Shown one piece after another: positions 25,444 through 40,040 of a DNA stretch of 64,000 bases. A program made the translations under genes and the position numbers. The DNA comes from Limosilactobacillus sp. (GTDB lineage: Bacteria > Bacillota > Bacilli > Lactobacillales > Lactobacillaceae): positions 1,860,001 to 1,924,000 of the forward strand of contig NZ_JAKVPE010000001.1 in assembly GCF_022482365.1 (NCBI RefSeq), written 5' to 3'. Under the pieces are notes generated by a model. That model did no database searches. It saw only the letters and a list, made by a program, of their open reading frames with translations, and had not been told where the DNA came from. Position 1 is the first letter of the stretch. Each line of letters opens with the position of its first letter.

Positions 25444-25794
25444 ATGAAAAATCGAAAAGTTGTTCAGCTTGAGACCCCTCATGTTCAGCAGGTTGGGATG
25501 GACCGGGCCGCTCGTCGACGGGTTCATATTCGGCGGTGTGAGCGGATCGCGGCCTGCTTTTTGGTTATCTTCATCTTTTTGGGCTGGCAGATCCTGAGCA
25601 GTCGCCACACACTGGCAAAGGTGAATACTAATATTTCACAAACCCAGACCGAACTAAAAAAGCAAAAGCAGACGGGCAAGCAGCTCAACCAGCAGATTAA
25701 GCAGCTTCACGATCCCGAGTATGTTCAGCAGGTAATCCGTTCGAAGTACAACTACTCGAAGAAGGGTGAAACGATTTATAACCTCGACAATTAA
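25444..25794 (+). CDS. divIC: Septum formation initiator DivIC/FtsB family
   Basis: A 116-residue bitopic membrane protein with a basic cytoplasmic N-terminus, one membrane segment (about 39-55) and an external coiled coil rich in Lys and Gln (about 58-95), ending in the family motif DPEYVQQVIRSKYNYSKKGETIY. DivIC forms a complex with DivIB and FtsL that activates septal wall synthesis. It has its own promoter and a strong terminator, though it keeps the conserved place between rqcP and yabR. Confidence 0.94.
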   Translation: MKNRKVVQLETPHVQQVGMDRAARRRVHIRRCERIAACFLVIFIFLGWQILSSRHTLAKVNTNISQTQTELKKQKQTGKQLNQQIKQLHDPEYVQQVIRSKYNYSKKGETIYNLDN

Positions 25795-25803
25795 AGAAGT
25801 AAT

Positions 25804-25856
25804 GATGGTGAAGGCGTCAAGTATTTGATTTACGACGCCTTCACCATTTTTCTTTT
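25804..25856 (+). terminator. Intrinsic terminator of divIC
   Basis: ATGGTGAAGGCGTC pairs perfectly with GACGCCTTCACCAT, followed by TTTTTCTTTTG. Confidence 0.95.
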
Positions 25857-25894
25857 GTTGTGGTCCGGCATTAAAATAGTGGCAAAAACCAGGC

Positions 25895-25922
25895 TTGTTT
25901 GAGATAATAAGTATGTTATACT
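25895..25922 (+). promoter_or_regulatory. Promoter of the yabR-tilS-hpt operon
   Basis: TTGTTT (25,895-25,900), a 16-base spacer and TATACT (25,917-25,922), with a TGT extended -10. Confidence 0.65.
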
Positions 25923-25979
25923 CAATTACAATTAACTGATTATCAAGTATCAATGATTCGAGGAGGATCCATTAGTTTC

Positions 25980-26501
25980 ATGGCAATTGAAGTGGGAGCA
26001 AAGGTTTCAGGAAAAGTTTCAGGAATCACTAATTTTGGTGCGTTTGTCGATCTTGACGATAATCAAACGGGATTGGTCCACATCAGTCAGATTTCTGATA
26101 AGTACATTAAAGACATTCATGACGTGCTGGCAGTCGGCGACACGGTGACGGTCAAGGTTACGCGGATCGGTGACGATGGTAAGATCGCCCTTTCGATGAA
26201 GGCGGCAGCTCCTCACGAGCACAAGGACGACCATGAGCACGGTCATGGCCACGGCCACTTTGATCGTCAGCGGGGTGAGGAGCGTCACTACCACCACGAA
26301 CGCAACAATGACTACCATGGTCATCGTGACAGCGGCTACCGGGGCGGCTTTGGCGGGGGTGCCCACCATCACAGCAGTCACCAGCACGAGGACTTTAACG
26401 AAATGCTGGCGGGCTACATGAAGGAGAGCGAGTCCCGTTTGTCGACACTGAAGCGGCAGACTGACGGCAAGCGTGGTGGCCGTGGTGGCCGGCGCAGCTA
26501 A
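25980..26501 (+). CDS. S1-domain RNA-binding protein (YabR/CvfD family) with His-rich tail
   Basis: A 173-residue protein with one S1 RNA-binding domain (about 3-72; GKVSGITNFGAFVDL, GLVHISQIS). The family (YabR, or CvfD in streptococci) contributes to translational regulation. The C-terminal half is unusual: about 17 His in 70 residues mixed with Gly, Asp and Arg (about 76-145), then a basic end. ATG at 25,980 lies 13 bases after AGGAGG, slightly long but the only good start. It is followed by tilS after one base. Confidence 0.88.
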   Translation: MAIEVGAKVSGKVSGITNFGAFVDLDDNQTGLVHISQISDKYIKDIHDVLAVGDTVTVKVTRIGDDGKIALSMKAAAPHEHKDDHEHGHGHGHFDRQRGEERHYHHERNNDYHGHRDSGYRGGFGGGAHHHSSHQHEDFNEMLAGYMKESESRLSTLKRQTDGKRGGRGGRRS

Positions 26502-26502
26502 G

Positions 26503-27882
26503 ATGACAATCCAAACAGACTTTAAGCGGCACTTACAAGAGGGCCGCTTTTTTACTAGCAATGAGCTGGTCGTGGTGGCCGTCTCCACGGGCGTTGATTC
26601 GATGACCCTACTGGACTTGCTGCAGAGTCTGCCCAAAGAGCAGCGGCCACGGTTGTTGGTGGCCCACGTCAATCACGAGCTGCGGGATCAAAGCAAGCTT
26701 GAGGAACAATTCATCCGGAATTACTGCCAAAAACGTGGCTTGCGACTGGCGGTTGCTCACTGGCCCCGGCGCCAGCATCCCGCCACGGGCATCGAGGAGG
26801 CGGGGCGCCAGTTTCGCTACGCCTTTTTCGCCCGTTTGATGAAGAAAAACGGGAGCAAGGTCCTGTTGACGGCCCACCATGCCGACGACCTGGCGGAAAC
26901 AATCATGATGAAGCTGACCCGGGGCGGTCAGTTGGCGCAGCTGGTGGGGATTGCCGACCGCCGACCTTTTGCGGGTGGTCAGCTAGTCCGGCCGTTGCTG
27001 CCGTTTCGGAAGCAGGAACTCTATGATTACGCCACCAGCCGTCAGCTGACTTGGTTTGAGGATGCTACCAACCGGAAGCTGACGGTCAGCCGCAATCGTT
27101 TCCGTCACCAAATCATCCCCGCCCTTGAAAAGGAAAATCCACACTTCGTTGACCACCTGCTTGATTACCGGGAACAGTTGGCTGACTTACTCGCCTGGCG
27201 GGACCAGGCAGTGGGAAACCAACTGGCGAAAATTAGCGTGGCAGGGCGGTTGAACCTTGCCACTCTGCGCAGCCTTCCTGCGGTCCGCCAGTCAATTTTG
27301 CTGCGGACCTGGCTAGAACGGGCGGGAGTTCGAGATTTGAAAAGCAAACAGATCCGGCAGCTGATCGGGGCGCTAGCTAATCCGCACCAGCCGCAGCGTC
27401 GCCTTGAGTTGCCGGGAAATTGGTCCTTGGTTCACGACTATGACTGGTGCTGGCTGGAAAAAGCAGACAAAATGCGTGGCCAGTCGCAAAAAGCACCGGC
27501 GCATGTGGTAAAATTGGGCCAACGATACCCAATTGATGACCAATCTAATTTAGTCGTGACAGACGAGCCGCTGTCGGAAACGCATTTGTTGCCAATGTGG
27601 CTTGCGCCGACCCAGCTGCCATTGTTATTGCGGCCGTGGCGGCCTGGTGATCAACTGTTATTAAAAAGTGGTGGTCACCAGGCGGTCCGGCGGGTATTGA
27701 TTGACCAGAAGGTTCCGCTTGCTCAGCGGGAGCGCCAGCTGGTGCTCGTTGACTCCCAGGGCACCGTCGTTTGGCTGGTGGGCCGCAAATGGAGCTGGTT
27801 TACCCGACCCGCGGATTACAAGCGTACCTGGCGGCGACTACTGATTGGAATAGTAAAGCGAAGAGGAGAAAAACATGAATAA
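26503..27882 (+). CDS. tilS: tRNA(Ile)-lysidine synthase
   Basis: TilS changes C34 of the CAU-anticodon tRNA-Ile to lysidine so that it reads AUA codons. The 459-residue protein has the PP-loop near residues 28-33, reading STGVDS instead of the usual SGGxDS, then AHVNHELR, TAHHADDLAET and the C-terminal lysidine synthetase domain. ATG at 26,503 follows the S1 gene's stop with one base between. The last bases overlap the hpt start, so the three genes form an operon. Confidence 0.93.
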   Translation: MTIQTDFKRHLQEGRFFTSNELVVVAVSTGVDSMTLLDLLQSLPKEQRPRLLVAHVNHELRDQSKLEEQFIRNYCQKRGLRLAVAHWPRRQHPATGIEEAGRQFRYAFFARLMKKNGSKVLLTAHHADDLAETIMMKLTRGGQLAQLVGIADRRPFAGGQLVRPLLPFRKQELYDYATSRQLTWFEDATNRKLTVSRNRFRHQIIPALEKENPHFVDHLLDYREQLADLLAWRDQAVGNQLAKISVAGRLNLATLRSLPAVRQSILLRTWLERAGVRDLKSKQIRQLIGALANPHQPQRRLELPGNWSLVHDYDWCWLEKADKMRGQSQKAPAHVVKLGQRYPIDDQSNLVVTDEPLSETHLLPMWLAPTQLPLLLRPWRPGDQLLLKSGGHQAVRRVLIDQKVPLAQRERQLVLVDSQGTVVWLVGRKWSWFTRPADYKRTWRRLLIGIVKRRGEKHE

Positions 27883-28417
27883 CGACATCGAAAAGGTTCT
27901 GTTTACAAAGGAAGACATCGAAAAGGCCACTGACCGGCTTGCCAAGCAACTGACCAAAGACTACCGGGACAAGAATCCGTTGATCGTCTGTGTCTTAACC
28001 GGGGCGGTCCTGTTCACGGTGGACATGATTGAGAAGATGGACATCATGGCCCAGCTGGACTTCATCGACGTCTCCACCTACTTTGGGGGGACCGCATCGA
28101 CGGGCAATCTGAAGCTGATTCATGATCTGAACAAGGACGTTCGCGGCCGCAACGTCTTGATCATGGAGGACATCGTCGACAGTGGTCACACCCTGAAGTT
28201 CTTGATTGACCTGTTGAAGGAGCGGGGAGCCAAGAGCATTAAGACCGCTTCGATGATGGACAAGCCGGAGGGACGGGAGTACGACGTCAGCGTCGATTAC
28301 TACGGTGTCCGGGTCCCGAACGAGTTCCTGGTCGGCTACGGGCTCGACTACAAGGGCTACTACCGGAACCTGCCTTATATCGGCGTATTGAAGCCGTCCG
28401 TTTACCAAGAAGATTAA
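27875..28417 (+). CDS. hpt: Hypoxanthine phosphoribosyltransferase
   Basis: This enzyme joins hypoxanthine (or guanine) to PRPP, giving IMP or GMP in purine salvage. The 180-residue protein shows the type I PRTase PRPP loop LIMEDIVDSGHTLKF (about 94-108) and the base-binding region VPNEFLVGYGLDY near the end. GAAGAGGAG precedes the ATG, inside tilS. Placement between tilS and ftsH is conserved across Firmicutes. Confidence 0.96.
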   Translation: MNNDIEKVLFTKEDIEKATDRLAKQLTKDYRDKNPLIVCVLTGAVLFTVDMIEKMDIMAQLDFIDVSTYFGGTASTGNLKLIHDLNKDVRGRNVLIMEDIVDSGHTLKFLIDLLKERGAKSIKTASMMDKPEGREYDVSVDYYGVRVPNEFLVGYGLDYKGYYRNLPYIGVLKPSVYQED

Positions 28418-28441
28418 ATCGCTGCTTGCCTTTCAATTTAA

Positions 28442-28470
28442 TGGTCAAGAATTGTCAAGTATGCTATTAT
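28442..28470 (+). promoter_or_regulatory. Promoter of ftsH
   Basis: TGGTCA (28,442-28,447), a 17-base spacer and TATTAT (28,465-28,470), with a TGC extended -10, lie 45 bases before the start. No CIRCE or CtsR box is seen. Confidence 0.65.
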
Positions 28471-28514
28471 AGTGTGTACAATTATTTACTGTTGCTGGTA
28501 GTTAGGAGGTTGTT

Positions 28515-30692
28515 ATGAACAACAATCGTAGGAACAATAATTTCACTCATAACGTTCTCTTCTACGCCGTGATGTTCTTGTGCATTATGGGAATTGCCTA
28601 CTTCTTCCTCGGTGGTAACCAATCCAACGGGCAGTCCAAGACGGTTTCTCAAACCGAGTTCATCTCCGAACTGAAGAGCAACAAGATTAAGAGTGTCCAG
28701 CTACAACCAAACGGTGGGGTTTACCACGTCACGGGGACTTACCGGAAGCCGCAGACCAATAATGACTCCACGAGTGGCTTTGCACTTGCAACGCAACGCG
28801 ACAGCAAGGTTTCACAATTCGAAAGCTCCGTGCTGGAGAGCGATGTCACGGTCAACCAGCTGCAAAAGTATGCTGACCGTCACAACGTCAAGATCAGCAC
28901 CCACGCCGAAGAGTCCAACAGTGTTTGGATGAACCTGCTGCTGACGGTTCTGCCACTGGTCATCATGATTTTCTTCTTCTACATGATGATGGGCCAAGCC
29001 GGCCAGGGTGGCGGTGGCCGGGGCGTCATGAGCTTTGGCAAGACCAAGGTTAAGCCCGCAGATCCGAAGAAGAATAAGGTTCGCTTCTCCGACGTTGCCG
29101 GTGAAGAAGAAGAAAAGCAGGAATTGGTTGAAGTTGTTGAATTTTTGAAGAATCCAAAGAAATTCACGCGCTTAGGTGCCAAGATCCCATCTGGGGTTCT
29201 CCTGGAGGGGCCTCCGGGTACTGGTAAGACCCTGCTTGCCCGGGCCGTTGCCGGTGAATCTGGTGTTCCATTCTTCTCCATTTCTGGTTCTGACTTCGTT
29301 GAAATGTTCGTCGGTGTTGGTGCCAGCCGTGTTCGGGACCTGTTTGATCAGGCCAAGAAGGCGGCTCCATCGATCATCTTCATTGATGAAATTGATGCCA
29401 TTGGTCGTCGCCGTGGTAACGGCATGAGCGGTGGTAACGATGAGCGTGAACAGACCTTGAACCAGTTGCTGGTTGAAATGGACGGTTTCCAGGGTGACGA
29501 AGGGGTCATCGTGATGGCCGCTACCAACCGGTCCGACGTTCTGGACCCAGCCCTGCTGCGGCCAGGTCGTTTCGACCGGAAGATCCTGGTCGGCCGACCG
29601 GACGTCAAGGGTCGTGAAGCCATTCTGCGGGTTCACGCCAAGAACAAGCCGATCGCTCCAGACGTTGACCTCAAGGAAATTGCCAAGCAGACCCCTGGAT
29701 TCGTGGGTGCCGACCTGGCTAACCTCCTGAACGAAGCGGCCCTGCTTGCTGCTCGGCGCAACAAGAACGAAATTGACGCTTCCGACATGGACGAGGCCGA
29801 GGATCGGGTCATTGCCGGTCCAGCTAAGCACGACCGGGTTGAATCCGCTGAAGAGCGGAAGACGGTTGCCTACCACGAGGCCGGTCACACAATCGTTGGG
29901 CTGGTCCTAAACGACGCCCGGGTTGTCCACAAGGTAACGATTGTGCCGCGTGGTCGTGCCGGCGGTTATGCCATCATGCTGCCGCGGGAAGACCAGATGC
30001 TGATGTCGAAGAAGAATGCCAAGGAACAGATCGCCGGTTTGATGGGTGGTCGGGCTGCCGAAGAATTAATCTTCAAGTCCCAGTCCTCTGGTGCTTCGAA
30101 CGACTTTGAACAGGCAACTCAGATTGCCCGGGCAATGGTTACCCAGTACGGGATGAGCGACAAGATTGGACCGGTCGAGCTGCAAAGCTCCGGCCAGGTC
30201 TTCACTGGCCAAGGCTATGACCAGTCAACGTACTCACAAAAGACGGCTGCCCTGGTGGACGAAGAAATTCGTCGGATCCTGAGTGAAGGACATGAAGAAG
30301 CCCTCCACATCATTGAGACACACCGTGAGCAGCACAAGGCAATTGCCGAAGCCCTGCTGAAGTACGAGACCCTGAATGAAAAGGAAATTCTCAGCCTGTA
30401 CCGGACCGGGAAGATGCCTGAAAAGACTCAGGCAGCAGCAAACGAGGCGGCATACGCCAAGACCTTTGAAGAGTCCAAGCGGGCACTGGAACGCAAGGAA
30501 GATGAGAAGCGGGAGAACAAGTCTGACGATACTTCTGTCACTGCTCAGCTGGCCGCCAGTGAACAGCCGACCCAGCCATCAACGCCTGCCCAGTCCACGC
30601 AGCCAAGCGCAGCGGATGGGGCAAGCAGTCATGAGGGTCAGGATCAGCCGGAAAGTCATGATGACACGAACGATTCTGATCACGATGAATAG
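28515..30692 (+). CDS. ftsH: ATP-dependent zinc metalloprotease FtsH
   Basis: A 725-residue membrane AAA+ protease that degrades misfolded membrane and regulatory proteins. It has two N-terminal membrane segments (about 15-33 and 137-158) around an external domain, the Walker A GPPGTGKT (about 232-239), Walker [11 protein letters not shown], the second region of homology, and the zinc motif HEAGH near 454. The C-terminal 70 residues are a hydrophilic tail rich in Gln, Ser, Asp and Glu, often variable in lactobacilli. GGAGG precedes ATG. Confidence 0.97.
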   Translation: MNNNRRNNNFTHNVLFYAVMFLCIMGIAYFFLGGNQSNGQSKTVSQTEFISELKSNKIKSVQLQPNGGVYHVTGTYRKPQTNNDSTSGFALATQRDSKVSQFESSVLESDVTVNQLQKYADRHNVKISTHAEESNSVWMNLLLTVLPLVIMIFFFYMMMGQAGQGGGGRGVMSFGKTKVKPADPKKNKVRFSDVAGEEEEKQELVEVVEFLKNPKKFTRLGAKIPSGVLLEGPPGTGKTLLARAVAGESGVPFFSISGSDFVEMFVGVGASRVRDLFDQAKKAAPSIIFIDEIDAIGRRRGNGMSGGNDEREQTLNQLLVEMDGFQGDEGVIVMAATNRSDVLDPALLRPGRFDRKILVGRPDVKGREAILRVHAKNKPIAPDVDLKEIAKQTPGFVGADLANLLNEAALLAARRNKNEIDASDMDEAEDRVIAGPAKHDRVESAEERKTVAYHEAGHTIVGLVLNDARVVHKVTIVPRGRAGGYAIMLPREDQMLMSKKNAKEQIAGLMGGRAAEELIFKSQSSGASNDFEQATQIARAMVTQYGMSDKIGPVELQSSGQVFTGQGYDQSTYSQKTAALVDEEIRRILSEGHEEALHIIETHREQHKAIAEALLKYETLNEKEILSLYRTGKMPEKTQAAANEAAYAKTFEESKRALERKEDEKRENKSDDTSVTAQLAASEQPTQPSTPAQSTQPSAADGASSHEGQDQPESHDDTNDSDHDE

Positions 30693-30702
30693 CAAAAATG
30701 CT

Positions 30703-30743
30703 AAAATAGGAGCATGACCATCAGCGTCGCTCCTATTTTTTAT
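30703..30743 (+). terminator. Intrinsic terminator of ftsH
   Basis: AAAATAGGAGC pairs with GCTCCTATTTT and is followed by TTATTT. Confidence 0.93.
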
Positions 30744-30763
30744 TTGGAAGAAGGAGGAAAATT

Positions 30764-31723
30764 ATGAAAACAACTGATTATTTGGTAAAGAGCATCACCA
30801 AGGACGGCAAGTTCCGGGCCTACGCGGTCAACGCCACCCAGCTGGTTGAGCGTGCCCACGAGATTCATGACACCTGGAGTACCGCCTCCGCTGCGCTCGG
30901 GCGGTCACTGATTGGAACCTTGCTGTTAGCCAGCGCGGGCCTTGAGGGCGACAGCGTGATGAAGGTGCAGATCCAAGGAAACGGGCCGGTTGGCTACATC
31001 GTGGTCGACGGGAACGCACACGGCACGGTGAAGGGTTACATGGGCAATCCGCACGTCAACCTGCCGGCCAATGCCAAGGGCAAGCTCGACGTGGCCGGCG
31101 CGGTCGGCAAGCAGGGGACCCTGTCCGTAACCAAGATGGCGCCGGGCAACAAGACACCGTACACCGGTGAGGTCAACCTGGTTTCCGGTGAGCTCGGCGA
31201 CGACTTTACCTACTACCTAGCCCAGTCTGAACAGATTCCGTCCGCGGTGGGCCTGTCCGTCTTCGTTGACACCGACGACAGCATCGAGGTTGCCGGTGGC
31301 TTCATGATTCAGGTCCTGCCAGGGGCATCGGACGAGGCAATCAGCAAGCTGGAAAAGACCTTGAAGGATCTGCCACTGGTTTCGGAAATGCTTCGCGATG
31401 GCGACACGCCGGAGGACATCTTGAAGAAGATTTTTGGCGACGACCTGAAGATCCTCGACCAGATGCCAGTCCGCTACGAGTGTGACTGCTCCAAGCAGCG
31501 GTTTGCCCACGCCCTGGAGAGCATCTCCACCAAGGACCTCAAGAAGCTGATTGACGAGGACCACCACGCCGAAACGGTTTGCCGTTTCTGTGGGAAGAAG
31601 TACGAATTCAGCGAGGAAGAACTGCAGCTGCTTTACGACAAGAAGGTTGCCGATGCCGAGGCCGACAAGGAAATCGCCGATCAGAAGGACGAAGGCGACC
31701 AAAAGCCGGCGGATCAAAAGTAG
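30764..31723 (+). CDS. hslO: Redox-regulated chaperone Hsp33
   Basis: Hsp33 is a holdase activated when oxidation releases zinc from four cysteines. The 319-residue protein has the N-terminal Hsp33 domain and the zinc-binding pair CxC (ECDCSKQRF) and CxxC (CRFCGKKY) near residues 240-275. A charged Asp/Lys tail follows. AAGGAGG precedes ATG. It lies between ftsH and dusB, the order usual in lactobacilli, and fits the stress-response content of the region. Confidence 0.96.
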   Translation: MKTTDYLVKSITKDGKFRAYAVNATQLVERAHEIHDTWSTASAALGRSLIGTLLLASAGLEGDSVMKVQIQGNGPVGYIVVDGNAHGTVKGYMGNPHVNLPANAKGKLDVAGAVGKQGTLSVTKMAPGNKTPYTGEVNLVSGELGDDFTYYLAQSEQIPSAVGLSVFVDTDDSIEVAGGFMIQVLPGASDEAISKLEKTLKDLPLVSEMLRDGDTPEDILKKIFGDDLKILDQMPVRYECDCSKQRFAHALESISTKDLKKLIDEDHHAETVCRFCGKKYEFSEEELQLLYDKKVADAEADKEIADQKDEGDQKPADQK

Positions 31724-31727
31724 CTGC

Positions 31728-31757
31728 TTGGTCTGAGTGCCGGTGGTGTGCTATGAT
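31728..31757 (+). promoter_or_regulatory. Promoter of dusB-lysS
   Basis: TTGGTC (31,728-31,733), an 18-base spacer and TATGAT (31,752-31,757), with a TGC extended -10. Confidence 0.65.
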
Positions 31758-31830
31758 AGTTGGGTTATCGGACATTAAGATTTGGGAACTGGAAGGCCAA
31801 CTCAGCTCCCGAGAATAATGAGGTGAAAGA

Positions 31831-32844
31831 ATGAAGTGGAAGATCGGAAACGTTGAAATTCCGAATCAGGTCGTGGTCGCTCCCATGGCCGGGGTCACCA
31901 ATTCAGCTTTTCGGGTGATCTGCAAGGAGTTTGGCGCGGGTTACGTGGTGTGCGAGATGATCTCCGACCGGGGAATCATGTACCATAACAAGCGCACCCT
32001 CAACATGATGAACGTGGACCCGAGTGAGCACCCAATGGGCATCCAAATTTTCGGCGGGACCAAGGAGACCCTTGTCCAGGCCGCCAAGTATGTGGACGAG
32101 CACACCGCGGCGGACGTGATTGACATCAACATGGGTTGTCCAGTCAACAAGGTGGTCAAGACCGACGCCGGTGCTCGCTGGCTCCTGGACCCGAACAAGG
32201 TTTATGAGATGGTTTCCTACGTGACGGACGCCGTCAAGAAGCCGGTGACCGTCAAGATGCGGACCGGCTGGGACGACAAGCACATTTACGCGGTCGAAAA
32301 TGCCCTGGCGGCCGAGCGCGCTGGTGCGGCCGCAATCGCAATGCACGGTCGAACCAGAAAACAGATGTATACGGGACACGCCGATTGGAATATACTAAAA
32401 GAGGTCGCTGATCACCTGACGATCCCGTTCATGGCTAATGGTGACGTCCGGACGCCCGAGGATGCCAAGAAGATCCTTGACATGACCGGAGCCACCGCGG
32501 CAATGATTGGCCGGGCTGCCATGGGGAACCCGTGGATGCTAACCCGGACGGCGCATTACCTGGAGACCGGGGAACTGCTTCCCGAGGCGACGGCCGAGGA
32601 GAAGATCAAGATGGCCAAGGAGCACCTAAACCGGCTGATCGATCTGAAGGGCGAGTACGTCGGCGTGCGGGAATTCCGGGGACTGTCAACCTACTACCTG
32701 AAGGGAATTCCGCGTTCGGCACGGACCAAGGCGGCGCTGGTTGAGGCCGAGACCCGTGATCAGATGAATGAGATCTTTGATCGCTTTGCTGAGCAGACGG
32801 CAGAGCGGGAGATGAAGCGGGCTGCGCACAAGCAAGCTCAATAA
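31831..32844 (+). CDS. dusB: tRNA-dihydrouridine synthase
   Basis: A 337-residue flavoenzyme that reduces uridines in tRNA D-loops. It has a TIM-barrel with the opening VVAPMAGVTNSAFR, the catalytic Cys in NMGCPVNKVVK near residue 102, KMRTGWDD, HGRTRKQMYTG and GNGDV-like FMN-binding segments (ANGDVRTPEDAK). A helical tRNA-binding domain follows. It is separated from lysS by 15 bases and probably cotranscribed. Confidence 0.96.
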   Translation: MKWKIGNVEIPNQVVVAPMAGVTNSAFRVICKEFGAGYVVCEMISDRGIMYHNKRTLNMMNVDPSEHPMGIQIFGGTKETLVQAAKYVDEHTAADVIDINMGCPVNKVVKTDAGARWLLDPNKVYEMVSYVTDAVKKPVTVKMRTGWDDKHIYAVENALAAERAGAAAIAMHGRTRKQMYTGHADWNILKEVADHLTIPFMANGDVRTPEDAKKILDMTGATAAMIGRAAMGNPWMLTRTAHYLETGELLPEATAEEKIKMAKEHLNRLIDLKGEYVGVREFRGLSTYYLKGIPRSARTKAALVEAETRDQMNEIFDRFAEQTAEREMKRAAHKQAQ

Positions 32845-32859
32845 GAGGAGGAAAAGTTA

Positions 32860-34362
32860 GTGTCACAAGAACTAGATCAGATGCGTGTTCGTCGTGAAAA
32901 GATGGAGGAGCTGGAACAGGCCGGGATTGAACCATTTGGCCGCCGCTTCAAGCGGGACCACCTGGCTGCCCAGCTGCACGATGAATTTGACAAGTACGAC
33001 AAGGAAGAGTTAAACGATAAGGACGAAGTAGTAATCATCGCCGGTCGGATGACTCGGAAGCGGAGCAGCGGTAAGGCCGGCTTTGCTGATTTCGTTGACC
33101 GGAGCGGCAAGATTCAGGTTTACGCCCGGAAGGATATGGTGGGGGATGAACCATACCACATTTTCAAGCGGGCCGATATCGGTGACTTTCTGGGGATCGA
33201 AGGGGACGTCATCAAGACCAACTCCGGCGAGCTGACGGTGCGGGCCCACAAGATTACCTTCCTTGCCAAGGCACTGCGGCCACTGCCAAACAAGTGGGAA
33301 GGGGTTACGGATCCCGAGACCATTTACCGGCAGCGTTATCTGGACCTGATTTCCAATCCAGAGAGCTTCAAGCGGTTCCACCAGCGGACGGCAATCATCA
33401 AGGCCGTTCGGAAGTACATGGATGAAAATGGCTTTACCGAAGTTGAAACGCCAATCCTGAACACCCAGGCCGGTGGTGCCAACGCGCGGCCGTTCGTTAC
33501 CCACCACAACGCCTTGGATATTGATATGTACCTGCGGATTGCCACGGAACTGTACCTGAAGCGGCTGATTGTCGGTGGCTTCGAGCGGGTTTACGAGCTG
33601 GGCCGGATTTTCCGGAACGAGGGGATGGACCCACAGCACAACCCAGAATTCACCACGATGGAAACCTACGCGGCCTACTGGGACTTCCATGACGTCATGG
33701 ACGAGACGGAAGGAATCGTTAAGGCAGCGGCTAAGGTTGTTTCCAACGACGGCCACGTTAACTATCAGGGCAATGATATCGACCTGGCAAGTGACTTCAA
33801 GCGGGTAACGATGGTTGATGCCGTCAAGGAGAAGACCGGGATTGACTTCGGTGACGAGAACATGACCGACGACGATGCTAAGAAGCTGGCCGACGAGCAC
33901 CACATTGAATACAAGTCCTTCTGGAAGAAGGGCCACATTCTGAGTGCCTTCTTTGACGAGTACGTCGAGGATACGCTGATTCAGCCAACCTTTGTTTACG
34001 AATTCCCAGTCGAGGTTTCCCCATTGGCTAAGCGGAACAAGGAGAACCCTGAGATGACGGACCGGTTCGAACTTTACGTGAATGGAAGCGAGCTGGCGAA
34101 CGCCTTCAGTGAATTGAACGATCCAATTGACCAGAAGCACCGGTTTGAGATGCAGGCCGAGGAAAAGGCCAATGGTAACGATGAGGCCGAACCAGTGGAC
34201 CTTGATTACGTCAAGGCGCTGGAATACGGGATGCCGCCGACGGGTGGTCTCGGCATCGGGATTGACCGCTTGGTAATGCTTCTGACCAATGCTAAGTCAA
34301 TTCGTGACGTTATCCTCTTCCCAACGATGCGTCCGGAGAAGGAAAACAAGAACAAGAAGTAG
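32860..34362 (+). CDS. lysS: Lysyl-tRNA synthetase, class II
   Basis: This enzyme charges tRNA-Lys. The 500-residue protein has an N-terminal OB-fold anticodon-binding domain (about 55-145) and a class II catalytic core with motif 1 near FTEVETPIL, motif 2 ([13 protein letters not shown]...[11 protein letters not shown]) and motif 3 ([13 protein letters not shown]). The start is GTG at 32,860 with GAGGAGG upstream. It precedes the rRNA operon. Confidence 0.97.
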   Translation: MSQELDQMRVRREKMEELEQAGIEPFGRRFKRDHLAAQLHDEFDKYDKEELNDKDEVVIIAGRMTRKRSSGKAGFADFVDRSGKIQVYARKDMVGDEPYHIFKRADIGDFLGIEGDVIKTNSGELTVRAHKITFLAKALRPLPNKWEGVTDPETIYRQRYLDLISNPESFKRFHQRTAIIKAVRKYMDENGFTEVETPILNTQAGGANARPFVTHHNALDIDMYLRIATELYLKRLIVGGFERVYELGRIFRNEGMDPQHNPEFTTMETYAAYWDFHDVMDETEGIVKAAAKVVSNDGHVNYQGNDIDLASDFKRVTMVDAVKEKTGIDFGDENMTDDDAKKLADEHHIEYKSFWKKGHILSAFFDEYVEDTLIQPTFVYEFPVEVSPLAKRNKENPEMTDRFELYVNGSELANAFSELNDPIDQKHRFEMQAEEKANGNDEAEPVDLDYVKALEYGMPPTGGLGIGIDRLVMLLTNAKSIRDVILFPTMRPEKENKNKK

Positions 34363-34367
34363 TATTA

Positions 34368-34406
34368 GAAAATATCCAATCGTTTCGGCGATTGGGTATT
34401 TTTGTT
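34368..34406 (+). terminator. Intrinsic terminator of lysS
   Basis: AATATCCAATCG pairs with CGATTGGGTATT (one wobble), followed by a T run. Confidence 0.9.
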
Positions 34407-34920
34407 TTAAAACTTTTTTAGTTGATGGCCTGAGAAATGGTCACGGATATTTTACTTTGTTGAGAGGATTTTTGTTTGCATATTGTGCCTCTTGTTTTGG
34501 GGAGCTATTTGATAACGTTCATGTTTTGGAAATTGATTTAAATAAAGTTTAAACGGCGTTGACAATTGCTGGAATTACCTGTATAGTAGTCATCGTTGTA
34601 CGAAGCAACAGAACGTTGGCTTACTTTGATTGAAAAATATTGTTGACGAATTGTTGCTCGTATGATATATTATAAAAGTTGCTTGTCGCTAGCGACTTGA
34701 AGATGCGTTAAATTTCTTCTTGACTTTAGCTGTGACAATGTGATAAAATTTTGATTGCTGATTCTATTCAGTAATCGGTAGACCTTTGAAAACTGAACAA
34801 AGTTTCGACGAATCAAATGTGTAGGGTCTTCAATCACTTTGGTGATTTGAAGCAAAACATTTGCGAAGTCAATTCGCTTAATAACTTTTAATTTGAGAGC
34901 TATCTCAAATTCTTATATTT
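34407..34920 (+). promoter_or_regulatory. rRNA operon promoter and leader region with three tandem promoters
   Basis: No gene is seen. Three promoters point to 16S: TTGACA-17-TATAGT (34,559-34,587), TTGACG-17-TATATT (34,643-34,671) and TTGACT-18-TAAAAT (34,720-34,749). Bases 34,790-34,825 are largely complementary to 36,514-36,544 beyond 16S, forming the RNase III-type processing stem of pre-16S. The part before 34,559 is AT-rich and otherwise featureless. Confidence 0.85.
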
Positions 34921-39629
<4,709 letters not shown>

Positions 39630-39703
39630 GGAGAGCGGTTAGGTTTATTGAAGAAATGGATATTGTTTAGTTTTGAGAGCATAAGCTCTCACCCGAGAGG
39701 GTA

Positions 39704-39820
39704 GTGTGGTGATGATGGCTTGAAGGATACACCTGTTCCCATGCCGAACACAGCAGTTAAGCTTCAACACGCCGAAAGTAGTTGGGGGATCGCTCCCTGC
39801 GAGGATAGGACGTTGCCACG
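39704..39820 (+). rRNA. 5S ribosomal RNA
   Basis: About 117 bases with the conserved CACCTGTTCCCATGCCGAAC segment and complementary ends (TGTGGTGA...). It follows 23S by 74 bases. Confidence 0.95.
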
Positions 39821-39826
39821 CGTTAT

Positions 39827-39899
39827 TCCGGCATAGCTCAGTTGGTAGAGCACCTGACTGTTAATCAGGTTGTCGTCAGTTCGAGTCTGACTGCCGGAG
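39827..39899 (+). tRNA. tRNA-Asn (GTT)
   Basis: A full cloverleaf: acceptor TCCGGCA/TGCCGGA, D-arm, anticodon stem CTGAC with loop TGTTAAT (anticodon GTT at 39,860-39,862), and TTCGAGT T-loop. It lies six bases after 5S and is cotranscribed with the rRNAs. Confidence 0.96.
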
Positions 39900-39904
39900 T
39901 TATT

Positions 39905-39940
39905 AAGGTGTTGACTGGGTTGAGTTAACACCTTTTCTTT
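39905..39940 (+). terminator. Terminator between tRNA-Asn and tRNA-Thr
   Basis: AAGGTGTT pairs with AACACCTT around a 14-base loop, followed by TTTTCTTTT. It would end the rRNA operon before tRNA-Thr, leaving that tRNA dependent on read-through. Confidence 0.75.
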
Positions 39941-39943
39941 TAT

Positions 39944-40016
39944 GCCAACTTAGCTCAGTCGGTAGAGCATCTCCCTCGTAAAGAGAAGGTCGGAGGTTCG
40001 ATTCCTCTAGTTGGCA
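39944..40016 (+). tRNA. tRNA-Thr (CGT), copy 1
   Basis: A cloverleaf with acceptor GCCAACT/AGTTGGC, D-arm and anticodon loop CTCGTAA (anticodon CGT). The last pair of the anticodon stem is a C-A mismatch. It begins four bases after a terminator, with no promoter of its own. It is identical over 73 bases to the copy at 44,296-44,368, which suggests a duplicated attachment site. Confidence 0.94.
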
Positions 40017-40040
40017 TTATTAAGCTTTATGAAGTTTGAT

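Noticed and set aside
34289-34552. An 87-codon frame after lysS
   Set aside because: It begins inside lysS, crosses the terminator and has no ribosome binding site.
34407-34558. Search for a T-box or lysine riboswitch around lysS and the rRNA leader
   Set aside because: No T-box sequence or specifier structure is seen before lysS, which is preceded by only 15 bases after dusB. The downstream stretch is only the rRNA promoter region.
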